Source: Leadbetterella sp. (GTDB taxonomy: Bacteria > Bacteroidota > Bacteroidia > Cytophagales > Spirosomataceae). From it: DNA of 64,000 bases. This document shows positions 52,367 through 60,961 of the stretch, one piece after another. The notes beneath the pieces were generated by a model, which was given only the letters and a program-made list of their open reading frames with translations, was not told the DNA's origin and made no database searches. Made by a program: the position numbers and the translations under genes. Position 1 is the first letter of the stretch. Every line of letters begins with the position of its first letter. The stretch lies in the NCBI GenBank assembly GCA_019638185.1, contig JAHBUH010000001.1, positions 186,001 to 250,000 of the forward strand, in the 5' to 3' direction.

Positions 52367-52848
52367 TCCGTCCTACCTCTAAAGAAGACGTGGCCACCAT
52401 CATCGCTATTGCGGAGAAATCCTGGGTGGCTGCTTACCGCGATATCCTTTCCGCCGAACAGTACGATTACATGATAAGAAAGTTCTACTCTCCGGAGGCA
52501 CTTCAGCAGACCATGGAAGAACAGGCTTTCCTGCTTTGCTATAGCGGAGGGGAAGCTACGGGTTTTGCGGCCTACCAGCTGAACTACCCCGCCGGGGGCT
52601 ATTGCAAGATCCATAAATTATATGTGTTACCGGATGTTCACGGCACGGGCACCGGCCGGAAGCTGGTTCATGAAATAGCGAAAATAGCCGGGGAAAATCA
52701 ATGTACCCGCCTCACCCTCAATGTGAATAAATATAACAAAGCGCTGGGTTTCTATGAGAAAATGGGCTTTCGTGTGGAGCGTCCCGAGGTGATAGATATA
52801 GGCCGGGGGTATGTGATGGATGATTTTGTGATGGAACTTCCCCTTTAA
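52363..52848 (+). CDS. GNAT N-acetyltransferase
   Basis: 161 aa, one GNAT domain. RPTSKEDVATIIAIAEKSW opens it; the acetyl-CoA loop is LPDVHGTGTGRKLVHEI (about residues 90-106), followed by LTLNVNKYNKALGFYEKMGF, a typical final motif. Starts inside the queE stop (ATGA), so it is cotranscribed. The acceptor is unknown; the position beside queE is probably not functional. Confidence 0.88.
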   Translation: MIRPTSKEDVATIIAIAEKSWVAAYRDILSAEQYDYMIRKFYSPEALQQTMEEQAFLLCYSGGEATGFAAYQLNYPAGGYCKIHKLYVLPDVHGTGTGRKLVHEIAKIAGENQCTRLTLNVNKYNKALGFYEKMGFRVERPEVIDIGRGYVMDDFVMELPL

Positions 52849-52852
52849 AAAA

Positions 52853-52886
52853 ACTTAACCCCGCCCTCAATGAGAGCGGGGTAAGT
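52853..52886. terminator. Terminator between convergent genes
   Basis: ACTTAACCCCGC (52853-52864) pairs with GCGGGGTAAGT (52876-52886) with one bulged A; an A-run at 52847-52853 gives a seven-T tract on the minus strand. Confidence 0.8.
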
Positions 52887-52924
52887 ACCTATTCAACCCT
52901 AACCTATTAAACTATGAAATGTTA

Positions 52925-53356
52925 TTAAAGACTGGTTTGCTGAGCAGCTTCTACTACCGGAAGGATCACGGTGTTAGATTGTTTCACATTCCAGATGTAG
53001 TTATACACTGCCTGGCTGAAATCTACCTGGTTAGCCAGATCTTTCAGCTCTTTGTTTCTTGAAGAAGCCAGCTCTTTGTTCAGGTTCTCGGCAGCTGCAA
53101 AGAACTTCACTTTAGTAGCCTCATCCAGGTTATAGAAATTAGCGGGATCTTTGCTGTACATATCCATTACCGCCAGGTAAAGATCCAGATCGGCGCTATT
53201 TTTCTTAATGATTTTCTTACCTTTTTTATTCAGTGTGTTTACTACCTCAGTAGTACCTTTTACCTGTATTTTATTACCGTCATTAGCTACGGCTGCAGTA
53301 AAAGTGGAAGCGAGTACAGTACTGATAAGGACTAATGATTTAATTTGCTTTTTCAT
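52925..53356 (-). CDS. Secreted small protein of unknown function
   Basis: 143 aa from the ATG at 53356, chosen because MKKQIKSLVLISTVLASTFT is a signal peptide with cleavage near AVANDG; the frame is open 38 codons further up but that part is lysine-rich and not signal-like. The mature protein is small, mostly helical and lysine-rich (VVNTLNKKGKKIIKKNSADL, then YLAVMDMYSKDPANFYNL). I recognise no family. Monocistronic, with an A+T-rich upstream region. Confidence 0.7.
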   Translation of the reverse strand: MKKQIKSLVLISTVLASTFTAAVANDGNKIQVKGTTEVVNTLNKKGKKIIKKNSADLDLYLAVMDMYSKDPANFYNLDEATKVKFFAAAENLNKELASSRNKELKDLANQVDFSQAVYNYIWNVKQSNTVILPVVEAAQQTSL

Positions 53357-53629
53357 CTTATTCTTCTTTTTTAGTTTATGAATTCTCTTGAATTCTTGAT
53401 TTCTTGCATTTTTATTACGCTGCAAAATTGAGAAGAATAAATGTACTGACCAAATTTTATTTGGTATCAAATACAGAATATTATTTCGATTTTTGAATCG
53501 ATGATGAAGAAAAGGAGGTAATTAAGATTTAATACTAAGATAATTTTAGAATAATATTTTATTGATTTAGGGTTTGGTTATATTTTATATTTTTTTCTAG
53601 CAGAGTCTAAAGTTCTTCAAAAAGTACAA

Positions 53630-54190
53630 TTATTCGTTGTATAAATTCATGGTGCGGGTGATTCCTGCCGTACAAAAGCTGAAAATCATCTCGATGGCTT
53701 TGTCGATTTTCGGGGAAATTTCCAGCAATTCATCCTCGGAAAACCGGCCCAGCACCCAGTCGATCTGCCGGCCTTTCGGAAAATCATCCCCGATTCCTAT
53801 CCTCAGGCGGGGATAAGCGTCAGTCCGGAGCAGTTCCTGGATGTTTTTCAGGCCGTTATGCCCGGCTGCGGAGCCCCGTTCCTTCATCCGGAGCTTTCCG
53901 AGGGGCAGGGCCAGGTCATCTACCAGCACCAATATGTTTTCTACCGGGATCTTCAGCTGGGTCATCCAGTAGACCAGGGCCTTGCCGCTGAGGTTCATGT
54001 ACGTGGTGGGTTTGATGAGGGTAAGCTGGTGGCCTTTGTGCTTCATTTCGGTGACATAGGCATGGCGGTCCATTTTAAAGTTCAGTCCGTGGTCTATGGC
54101 GATGCGGTCTAAAACAATAAACCCGGCATTATGGCGGGTCAAAACGTAGTCGGGTCCTGCATTACCTAATCCTACTATCAGGTATTTCAT
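53630..54190 (-). CDS. pth: Peptidyl-tRNA hydrolase
   Basis: 186 aa, standard for Pth. MKYLIVGLGNAGPDYVLTRH with the catalytic His20 in TRHNAGF, TYMNLSGKAL, VLVDDLALPLGKLRMKERGS, AGHNGLKNI and LRIGIGDDFP are all diagnostic. It recycles peptidyl-tRNA that drops off ribosomes. Divergent from pyrR. The A+T-rich 160 bases downstream (53471-53629) lie between its stop and the start of the secreted protein gene and hold no gene. Confidence 0.96.
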   Translation of the reverse strand: MKYLIVGLGNAGPDYVLTRHNAGFIVLDRIAIDHGLNFKMDRHAYVTEMKHKGHQLTLIKPTTYMNLSGKALVYWMTQLKIPVENILVLVDDLALPLGKLRMKERGSAAGHNGLKNIQELLRTDAYPRLRIGIGDDFPKGRQIDWVLGRFSEDELLEISPKIDKAIEMIFSFCTAGITRTMNLYNE

Positions 54191-54222
54191 TTTCTTTCTT
54201 TTTTAAAATTACAAAATAAGCC

Positions 54223-54230
54223 TATTTTTG
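54223..54230 (+). promoter_or_regulatory. Candidate -7 element of pyrR-aat (TATTTTTG)
   Basis: TAnnTTTG match 19 bases before the pyrR ATG. Confidence 0.55.
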
Positions 54231-54249
54231 CGATAATTAAACTCTTCGG

Positions 54250-54789
54250 ATGCAAAAGAAAAGGCTTTTGTTAGGGCAGCCCCTGCTGGATATTACTTTG
54301 AAGCGACTATGCCAGGAAATCGTGGAAAACCTGGATGAAGCCGTTCCCACCGTTTTGATGGGACTGCAGCCCCGCGGTGTTTTCCTGGCGGACCGGCTGA
54401 ATCATTTCCTGCGCACGGAGTTTGACACGCACCTGCCGCTGGGCTACCTGGATGCCACGTTTTATCGCGATGATTATAACCGGGGCGGGAATATCCTGAA
54501 GCCGAACTCGAATAAGGTGGATTTTATCATAGAGGATAAAAAGGTGGTGCTGATAGATGATGTGGTGGCCACCGGCCGGATGGTTCGGGCCGGGATTGAC
54601 GCCATGCAGGTGTTCGGAAGGCCCGCCCGCGTGGAGCTGCTCTGCCTCATTAACCGCAAGTACGAGAGAGACCTGCCCATTCAGCCTGACTACGTGGGCC
54701 AGGGCGTAAATACGCTGGACAGCCAGAAGGTGCTGGTGGAGTGGAAAGAGCAGGGGTTTGCGGAAGATACCATCTGGATCATTGACTGA
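54250..54789 (+). CDS. pyrR: PyrR-like phosphoribosyltransferase
   Basis: 179 aa. The PRPP-binding motif is KKVVLIDDVVATGRMVRAGI (about residues 97-116), and GLQPRGVFLADRL near the N-terminus and LGYLDATFYRDDYNR are typical of PyrR, a uracil phosphoribosyltransferase that in many bacteria attenuates pyr operons by binding UMP-dependent anti-antiterminators. No pyr genes are nearby and I see no PyrR leader here, so only the enzyme role is safe. Overlaps aat by one base (TGATG). Confidence 0.9.
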   Translation: MQKKRLLLGQPLLDITLKRLCQEIVENLDEAVPTVLMGLQPRGVFLADRLNHFLRTEFDTHLPLGYLDATFYRDDYNRGGNILKPNSNKVDFIIEDKKVVLIDDVVATGRMVRAGIDAMQVFGRPARVELLCLINRKYERDLPIQPDYVGQGVNTLDSQKVLVEWKEQGFAEDTIWIID

Positions 54790-55376
54790 TGGAGGATTTC
54801 AGTGCGGGTATGGTTCTCTCCGGCTATCTCCAGGGTGTTTTTCCCATGGCAGAGTCAGACGGCACCATCTACTGGTACGCCCCCGATCCGCGCTGCATCA
54901 TTCCCCTGGAAACCTATAAGCCGGCGCGTTCACTCCGGCCGGTGCTCAACCGCCGCACTTTTGAGATCAGGATCAATACCGCTTTTGAAGCCGTTATGCG
55001 GCAGTGTGCCATGCCCCGCTCCCAGGACGACGGCGTCTGGATCTCCGAAGATATCATTGAAGTATACGTACAGCTGCACCGCTTAGGGTATGCCCACTCC
55101 GTGGAAACCTGGCATGAAGGTGAGCTGGCCGGAGGGCTGTACGGCGTTTCTCTCGGCAAAGTATTTTTCGGGGAATCCATGTTTCACCGGGTACCGAATG
55201 CCTCAAAAGTAGCTTTTCATCACCTGGTGGAGCGCCTGCGCGAAAGAGAATACGGCCTGCTGGATACGCAGTTTATGAATGATAATGTACAGCGCTTCGG
55301 TGCCACGGAGATTCCTAAGCAGGATTTTATGGCCTTGCTTAAGAAGAATGTAAGTTTGGAGAAGTGTTTTGTTTAA
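54789..55376 (+). CDS. aat: Leucyl/phenylalanyl-tRNA--protein transferase
   Basis: 195 aa, somewhat short against E. coli Aat (234) but typical of Bacteroidota. GYLQGVFPMAESDGTIYWY, WYAPDPRCIIPLE, HSVETWHEGELAGGLYG, SLGKVFFGESMFHR and LDTQFMNDNVQRFGA are the family signatures. It adds Leu or Phe to N-terminal Lys/Arg of proteins, marking them for ClpS-ClpAP degradation. Last gene before the A+T-rich region; ends at 55376 with no obvious terminator. Confidence 0.94.
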   Translation: MEDFSAGMVLSGYLQGVFPMAESDGTIYWYAPDPRCIIPLETYKPARSLRPVLNRRTFEIRINTAFEAVMRQCAMPRSQDDGVWISEDIIEVYVQLHRLGYAHSVETWHEGELAGGLYGVSLGKVFFGESMFHRVPNASKVAFHHLVERLREREYGLLDTQFMNDNVQRFGATEIPKQDFMALLKKNVSLEKCFV

Positions 55377-55537
55377 ATACTATAAATGAAAACTCCATGA
55401 TACAAGTCCGGCTATCAAAGGTTTCGTTCCAGTAAGGTTTCATTTCTTGCTCTCTGGTAGGTCAGGCTGGGCCTGGTGTCGACATAATGTGGGCTGCATG
55501 CCTTTTGATACATATACTGCCAGATTGTTTATTTATC
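55377..55537. other. Left border region of the A+T-rich segment
   Basis: 160 bases without a gene, GC-moderate up to about 55500 and then A+T-rich. If the downstream segment is an integrated element, its left junction is probably here. I found no repeat shared with the right border by eye. Confidence 0.35.
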
Positions 55538-56407
55538 CTATTTAGCAGACAAATAATTTTCAATTTCTTTATATTTTTTCTTTGCCGTTTCATCATTTTC
55601 CTCTGTTTGCATATACATTGCCCAACCCAACGGTGCGCCACTAAACGCTTTATCTGTCGCATTAAGATTTGCTCCAGCCTCTACAAGTAATTTTACCGCT
55701 TCTAATGAACCCGAATATACTGCCTGATGCAATGCACTTGCATGAGCGTGAAAGCCTCCAAAATCTTCTTTGCTTCCGCTACCATTTACATTTACTCCTG
55801 TTTCTATTAATAAGGAAATAATGGCAACCTTACCAAAGAAAAAAGCAACTACTAATGATACATATAATTCCGAAGAAGTAGCGGTTTTCGAAAATCTTTT
55901 CACATCGTCCAACTTGTCAAGACCAACAGCCGTAGCTAAATTATAGTCAGCCCCTTTATCAAGAAGGAATTTTGCTACTTCAAAATTATGATGACCTATT
56001 GAGCCCAACACACCTCCTTTTACTTTTGCTCCATTGTTTATTAAAACTTCCATCAACGGAATTTGCACCCCACATTCTTTTGGTATTCTTCCTGTAGAGA
56101 CAAGTCCCAATGTATAATCAATGATGAATTGATAATTATTGTCATTACTTTTTTGCAAGGCTTTAATAATGGTTTTTGTTACTTCAACAATATTTGGTGA
56201 CAGTTTTTCATGTCGTATAGGATTATCAGCAACAAACCAAAGCAGGTATGGATTTTTAAAATAACCATCTTCGTTTGGCGTGTCCAAGCGTTTTGTTACC
56301 AAATCAGCATTTACTCCAAGCAGTTGTTGCAATGCAATAATATTTCCGGTGTCAATTGCTTCAACTGCATCACGAAACAAAGTGTCGGTAATATAAGAAT
56401 TTGACAT
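55538..56407 (-). CDS. Ankyrin-repeat protein
   Basis: 289 aa, no signal peptide. Ankyrin units are recognisable at VAKFLLDKGADYNLATAVG, VAIISLLIETGVNVNGSG and SALHQAVYSGSLEAVKLLVE-AGANLNATD. The first 120 residues are less regular but helical. Such repeats bind other proteins. The gene is lower in GC than the housekeeping genes to its left and is isolated: a noncoding stretch and terminator lie upstream. Confidence 0.85.
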   Translation of the reverse strand: MSNSYITDTLFRDAVEAIDTGNIIALQQLLGVNADLVTKRLDTPNEDGYFKNPYLLWFVADNPIRHEKLSPNIVEVTKTIIKALQKSNDNNYQFIIDYTLGLVSTGRIPKECGVQIPLMEVLINNGAKVKGGVLGSIGHHNFEVAKFLLDKGADYNLATAVGLDKLDDVKRFSKTATSSELYVSLVVAFFFGKVAIISLLIETGVNVNGSGSKEDFGGFHAHASALHQAVYSGSLEAVKLLVEAGANLNATDKAFSGAPLGWAMYMQTEENDETAKKKYKEIENYLSAK

Positions 56408-56802
56408 GTATCTAAAAATTTTAAGTATATAATAATCAATGTTTTATTTATCTACGGTTTGTGTCAAAATCTCTGTCATGGAGATTTTATATATTCCGGT
56501 GAAAGTGGGCCACCTATTCCGGAATATCCAAAGGATGAGTGATGAAACACAAAATAGGGAAAAATAACCCCGCTGCGGGCAAGGGGTGGTATGTCCTCAA
56601 TGCAAGCAAGTTGACCGGAAACCTGGATTTGCACGCTCCAAACAGGTGCCTACCCACCTGAATAAGGGCGAAACAAAAGCTACAAAACCCCCTATAGGAA
56701 AACCCGACCCGATGTCGCTGAACATCGAATAGCAAAATGCCCTAACATTTCTTACGTGTTAGGGCATTTTTCTATTCGGCATAATGTTGTGCATTCGCCA
56801 TT
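56408..56802. other. Noncoding stretch, possible remnant
   Basis: 395 bases. A GC-richer patch (56560-56720) interrupts the A+T-rich surroundings and contains frames with coding-like fragments on both strands, for example a plus-strand piece reading GKNNPAAGKGWYVLNASKL from near 56550, which stops soon after. This looks like debris of a mobile element or lost gene. A strong terminator is at its right end. Confidence 0.35.
56734..56770. terminator. Bidirectional terminator
   Basis: Perfect 14-bp stem, AAAATGCCCTAACA (56734-56747) with TGTTAGGGCATTTT (56757-56770), 9-base loop, A's on one side and T's on the other. Confidence 0.88.
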
Positions 56803-57196
56803 TTAGTATTGATTCTTGTTTAATACGGCTTCATACTTTAAACTATGAAAAGTTGTCTTCAAAAGATGTCCATTTTCTCTTGCGACCTGAATCATATTAT
56901 CAGTTTTAATTTTGTTAACCATTGCTTTTACTTTTTCGTTTATTTCATTTTGATTGCTGATATTCTCTTCTGATAACTTCTTCGTAATTTGCTCAAGCAT
57001 ATTTGTTTTTGTCCGCTTTTCAGTTTTATCATTTAGTTCTTTGATTTTTTGTTGAACTGCGTCCCTGACAATACGAAGCATTATCGAGAACATTATTCAT
57101 CAAAATATCAAACAAAGGGTTCTCCGACTTTTCTTTATTAACCGTTGTTTGTTCAGGAAACTGCACTATTTGTTTTAGCTGATATTTCAATGGCAT
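56803..57196 (-). pseudogene. Small gene broken by a frameshift
   Basis: On the minus strand an ATG at 57196 opens a frame (MPLKYQLKQIVQFPEQTTVN, then SENPLFDILMNNVLDNAS) that closes after 56 codons, while a second frame from 57093 or nearby continues as a lysine-rich helical protein (DAVQQKIKELNDKTEKRTKT...) to the stop at 56803. Both read as protein, and a one-base shift around 57050-57090 would join them into about 130 aa. It could equally be two overlapping small genes. No family recognised. Lies just downstream of the propeller-acetolactate decarboxylase gene's end. Confidence 0.4.
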
Positions 57197-57233
57197 AATT
57201 TCTTTTTATCGTTTAATTATTACAAGTTTGCTA

Positions 57234-58817
57234 CTATTGTCCCTGTTCAACCCGTTTCAAATCTTCATTATGTTTTTTTCTGAACTTGAAATTCTGGAAA
57301 TCTCCATCCGTTGGTACTTCCAGTTTAAAACTTTTCTGTCTGGCAATATCAATTTTCAGGTTTTGTCCTTTGAAGTCAAGAATATGCCCGCCTTGTTTTT
57401 TATCTGTTGATAAAAAGTGCAGATGGAAACCACTTGCATTTATGCCGTTTAGGTATTCGGGAAGATAATAACCGATGAAAGTGCCTGTCGTGTTTTGATG
57501 CTCAAAGAATAGTTGCCTGTCCAAAATCGAGGAAAGCACAGGAAAAGGTTCTTCCCATAGCGGAGGGAAAGCTCTTGTTTTTACATAGCTGAATGTTCCG
57601 GTTATTCTGATAGCATACATTTCGTTTTTGTTGGTTAATGTATGGGCTATTGTTTCCAATAATGCTTTTTGTTCAGTTGCAGTATTCACGTAAAATGTAG
57701 TGTCTGCTTTGAAAAAAGTAACAGATGAAAAAGAAGTTTTGTGGTCGTTATCCAATACAACGGTTTCGCCTGTAGCTTTGGTCTGATAGGCTTTTCCGTC
57801 AATCATTGTCAGTTCTCCGTCCAACATATCGGGTGCACCAATACCGAAATCGCCTTTTAGTTTCAGGTCTTTGATGGGTAAAGTCCCCCTGTACAAACCG
57901 CCTATAAAAGCGTCAATGATACCGTAGTTGTACAATATATTGTGCTTTGTTTGTGCCGTTTCTGTTATTTTGTTCTTATCTGCAATAATTACTTTGTTGT
58001 GAAACATTTGCGGCATATAGATTTTTTGAGTGGCAGGATTATAATATATATCTGCAACACTTTCGCCTGTAAAATAAACCTGACTGGTTTGCTCTGCTAA
58101 GTCGTAAATCCATAATTTACCAAAATCCTTTACAGGAAATGTTACCCAATCCGAAATCAGTAAATGGTTATCATCCATCCATTCGATACCGTCAAAAAAG
58201 CCATTGGCAATATTGGGTAATTCTCTAAAATCTCCATTACCTGTTTTAATATAAACCGAACCCTCTCCATAGTTTTTCCCATTGGTACAAACCACCAATT
58301 GCTTTGTTTGCCCGTTGTAGTTTATTCCGTTTACCGTTGGCATATTATCAATTATTTCAACCGATTTTGTTTGTGTATTTACTTTGTAAATATTGCCTGA
58401 TACGGTTTCGGTAACGCCTATAGATCCACTTTCCAAACGACATATATCGTTCAAAACCTTTGCTTCCGGAATGATTACTTCAAAAACAACTTTTCGGGTG
58501 TTTATATCAAAGCCAATGATCCTGTCCAAATCTGCCACGTACAAAATATTGTCGGCTACCGTCATTCCTTTGGGAGCGTGTAAAATGCCTTTGCGTGGAA
58601 GAAATTTCAAGTCGATTATTTTCCCATCTTCCGAAATCTCGCTAATAAATCCGTCGCCGTCTTTGCTAAAAACATCTTGTCCCTGATTGGAAACGAAATA
58701 ACGCTTGCCGTCTGAGGTTACGCTTTCGGGCATTGCAAAGCCGTTGATGATTTGTTGTGAAAATGCTTTGAGCCCAAACAGGATGAGTAACAAGGTTAAG
58801 TAATTTCTGATATTCAT
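57234..58817 (-). CDS. Secreted fusion of SMP-30/NHL-like propeller and acetolactate decarboxylase
   Basis: 527 aa with signal peptide MNIRNYLTLLLILFGLKAFS. Residues about 20-285 form a beta-propeller of SMP-30/gluconolactonase type (GFAMPESVTSDGKRYFVSNQ, APKGMTVADNILYVADLDR, NGFFDGIEWMDDNHLLISDW). Residues about 293-510 are an acetolactate decarboxylase domain: GAPDMLDGELTMIDGKAYQ, TRAFPPLWEEPFPVLS, GTFIGYYLPEYLNGI and the zinc site GFHLHFLSTDKKQGGH, whose His-x-His-x10-His spacing equals that of known AlsD/BudA enzymes. The usual AlsD is cytoplasmic and about 240 aa. An exported decarboxylase with a sensor-like propeller is unusual. Followed in the same orientation upstream by redox genes. 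Confidence 0.88.
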   Translation of the reverse strand: MNIRNYLTLLLILFGLKAFSQQIINGFAMPESVTSDGKRYFVSNQGQDVFSKDGDGFISEISEDGKIIDLKFLPRKGILHAPKGMTVADNILYVADLDRIIGFDINTRKVVFEVIIPEAKVLNDICRLESGSIGVTETVSGNIYKVNTQTKSVEIIDNMPTVNGINYNGQTKQLVVCTNGKNYGEGSVYIKTGNGDFRELPNIANGFFDGIEWMDDNHLLISDWVTFPVKDFGKLWIYDLAEQTSQVYFTGESVADIYYNPATQKIYMPQMFHNKVIIADKNKITETAQTKHNILYNYGIIDAFIGGLYRGTLPIKDLKLKGDFGIGAPDMLDGELTMIDGKAYQTKATGETVVLDNDHKTSFSSVTFFKADTTFYVNTATEQKALLETIAHTLTNKNEMYAIRITGTFSYVKTRAFPPLWEEPFPVLSSILDRQLFFEHQNTTGTFIGYYLPEYLNGINASGFHLHFLSTDKKQGGHILDFKGQNLKIDIARQKSFKLEVPTDGDFQNFKFRKKHNEDLKRVEQGQ

Positions 58818-58861
58818 TTTTCTTATTTTAAAATCTGTTAATTAAGTTTTGAAAGTTTCGC

Positions 58862-59863
58862 TTAATTGTTGACCAACTTTAATGCACCTTCGCTGTATCT
58901 CGCACCTGTATTAGGATATTTGGCTACTATGTTTTCTATAGTCTGAAGTTCTTCTGTTGAAAGTTGTATATCAACAGCTAAAGCGTTTTCTTCTAAATAC
59001 TTTCTCTTTTTAGTGCCGGGAATTGGAATGATATCATCGCCCTGTGCCAAAACCCAGGCTAAAGCGAGTTGTGCCGGCGTACAATTTTTCTCAGCAGCCA
59101 ACTGTGCGAATTCAGCAACAAGAAGGTTGTTGTTGTCAGCAAATTCTTTTTGATAGCGTGGCAATGTTTTACGAAAATCGCCATCGGCAAACGTTTCCGG
59201 GTTTTGTGTATTGGTGACCAATCCTCTTGCCAAAGGCGAATAAGGAATTAGTGATATTCCAAGTTCTCTTGCCGTAGTCAATATTTCGCCTTCCACATCT
59301 CTGGTCAGCAAAGAATATTCACTTTGCAGAGCAGCTATCGGATGTACCGCATTCGCTTTTCGGATAGATGCAGCGGAAGCTTCGCTTAAACCAAGGTAAC
59401 GCACTTTGCCTTCTTTTACCAGATTTGCCATTGCACCCACCATATCTTCTACAGGAATACTCGGGTCAACACGATGAGCATAATACAAATCTATGACTTC
59501 AATTTTCAGACGCTTCAAACTTTTTTCTACTGCTTCTTTTACGTATTCTGGCGAGCCGTCGAAATAGGTAGTAGGTGTACCGCTTACTCCGGCAATTCCG
59601 TCTTTGAAACGAAATCCGAATTTCGTCGCGATGAAAACTTTATCCCGGTTGGGAACAAGCACTTTAGAAATGAGTTCTTCATTGGCTCCGTTGGCATACA
59701 TATCTGCGGTATCCCAAAAATTGATACCAAGGTCTAATGCTTTATGCAGTGTAGCTATGCTTTCTGCATCATCTATGGGACCGTAAGCAAAGCTCATTCC
59801 CATACAGCCCAATCCTAAAGCAGAAAGGGTTTCTCCTGTATTTCCTAATTTTCTGTATTGCAT
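58862..59863 (-). CDS. Aldo/keto reductase
   Basis: 333 aa NADPH-dependent aldo/keto reductase. Marks: MQYRKLGNTGETLSALGLGC, the catalytic Asp-Tyr in DTADMYANGANEEL, LIDLYYAHRVDPSIP, and IIPIPGTKKRKYLEEN near the C-terminus for NADPH binding. Resembles the YhdN/perakine-reductase-like subgroup and reduces small aldehydes or ketones. Same orientation as and 44 bases from the propeller-decarboxylase gene; acetoin, the decarboxylase product, is a ketone, so a joint pathway is conceivable. Confidence 0.9.
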   Translation of the reverse strand: MQYRKLGNTGETLSALGLGCMGMSFAYGPIDDAESIATLHKALDLGINFWDTADMYANGANEELISKVLVPNRDKVFIATKFGFRFKDGIAGVSGTPTTYFDGSPEYVKEAVEKSLKRLKIEVIDLYYAHRVDPSIPVEDMVGAMANLVKEGKVRYLGLSEASAASIRKANAVHPIAALQSEYSLLTRDVEGEILTTARELGISLIPYSPLARGLVTNTQNPETFADGDFRKTLPRYQKEFADNNNLLVAEFAQLAAEKNCTPAQLALAWVLAQGDDIIPIPGTKKRKYLEENALAVDIQLSTEELQTIENIVAKYPNTGARYSEGALKLVNN

Positions 59864-59884
59864 ACTATTATTGTTTTAATGACT

Positions 59885-60892
59885 TTAAAATTTAATAACC
59901 ACTTTCCCGAAAGCCTTACCTGATTTGAGTTTCAAAAATGCTTCCTGTGTTTGGTCTATGCCGTAAATGCTGTCTATCACAGGTTTTAGGTTGTTCTTTT
60001 CAATAGCATTTACCAACTCTTTCAGTTCCTGTGCATTGCCAACGGAATAGCCCTGTAAACGGATATAATTCATAATGAGCGGGACAATATTAAATGTGAG
60101 CTGGCTTCCTGACATAAAACCAATGAGCCCAACATAGCCGTGTTCTTTTACGGAAAGGATGCTTTGGTTAATGGTTTCATTGCCGCCTACGTCCAATGTT
60201 ACATCTACACCTATGCCGTTGTTCAGGCGTTTTACTTCGTTGCTCCATTCCGGAATTTCTTTGTAGTTGATGACTTCATCGGCTCCCAGATTTTTGAGCT
60301 TTTGTTCCTTTTCTTTGCTTCCTGTAGTTGCGATTACTTTTAGCCCGAAAGTTTTGGCAATCTGTAATGCAAACAACGAAACACCTCCGCTTCCCTGAAC
60401 CAGAATGGTTTGTCCTGCTTTGATATTTGCTTGTGTGACAAGGCTTGCCCAAGCTGTAAGACCGGCAACAGGCAAAGCCGCAGCTTCTTCATCGGTAAGA
60501 TTTTCGGGAGTTCGTACCAGAGTGTTTTCAGGCTGTATCGTAAATTCAGCAAGTGTTCCCGAAGTTTGCATTCCTGTTCTTAAAGCATTATGATAAGGCG
60601 TGATTTGACCGGCTTCCCATCGGGTAATAAAAGGAATGAGCACACGGTCACCCTTTTTCCACTGGGTTACGTTTTTGCCCACGCTCTCCACAACACCCAC
60701 ACCTTCCGAAACAGGAATGAAAGGTAAAGGCACATTAAACCCGGCTGTATTTTCTGTAAGTAAAAGGTCGAGGTATTGTAATGAAGCAGCGGTTGTTTTT
60801 ACCAATACTTCATTTTCGCCAATAGAGGGTATTGGCACTTCTGTAAGTTTAAGATTGTCTATACCGTAGTTTTCTAATTGTATTGCTTGCAT
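59885..60892 (-). CDS. Medium-chain dehydrogenase/quinone oxidoreductase-like
   Basis: 335 aa MDR protein. N-terminal GroES-like domain (MQAIQLENYGIDNLKLTEVP, PFIPVSEGVGVVESVGKNVT) and Rossmann domain (ILVQGSGGVSLFALQIAKTF) binding NADPH. The catalytic zinc ligands of alcohol dehydrogenases are absent, which fits quinone oxidoreductase/enoyl reductase members. It is in one run with the aldo/keto reductase (21-base gap) and preceded by a divergence-free gap to the AraC gene, so an AraC-controlled redox operon is plausible. Confidence 0.88.
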   Translation of the reverse strand: MQAIQLENYGIDNLKLTEVPIPSIGENEVLVKTTAASLQYLDLLLTENTAGFNVPLPFIPVSEGVGVVESVGKNVTQWKKGDRVLIPFITRWEAGQITPYHNALRTGMQTSGTLAEFTIQPENTLVRTPENLTDEEAAALPVAGLTAWASLVTQANIKAGQTILVQGSGGVSLFALQIAKTFGLKVIATTGSKEKEQKLKNLGADEVINYKEIPEWSNEVKRLNNGIGVDVTLDVGGNETINQSILSVKEHGYVGLIGFMSGSQLTFNIVPLIMNYIRLQGYSVGNAQELKELVNAIEKNNLKPVIDSIYGIDQTQEAFLKLKSGKAFGKVVIKF

Positions 60893-60911
60893 AAATCAAA
60901 ATTTTATAAAG

Positions 60912-60919
60912 CAAAATTA
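60912..60919 (-). promoter_or_regulatory. Candidate -7 element (TAATTTTG on minus strand)
   Basis: CAAAATTA on the plus strand, 19 bases before the start of the dehydrogenase gene at 60892. Confidence 0.45.
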
Positions 60920-60961
60920 GAAGTTACCTTTTTTTTAAAATTATGCTAATCAAACCAATGA

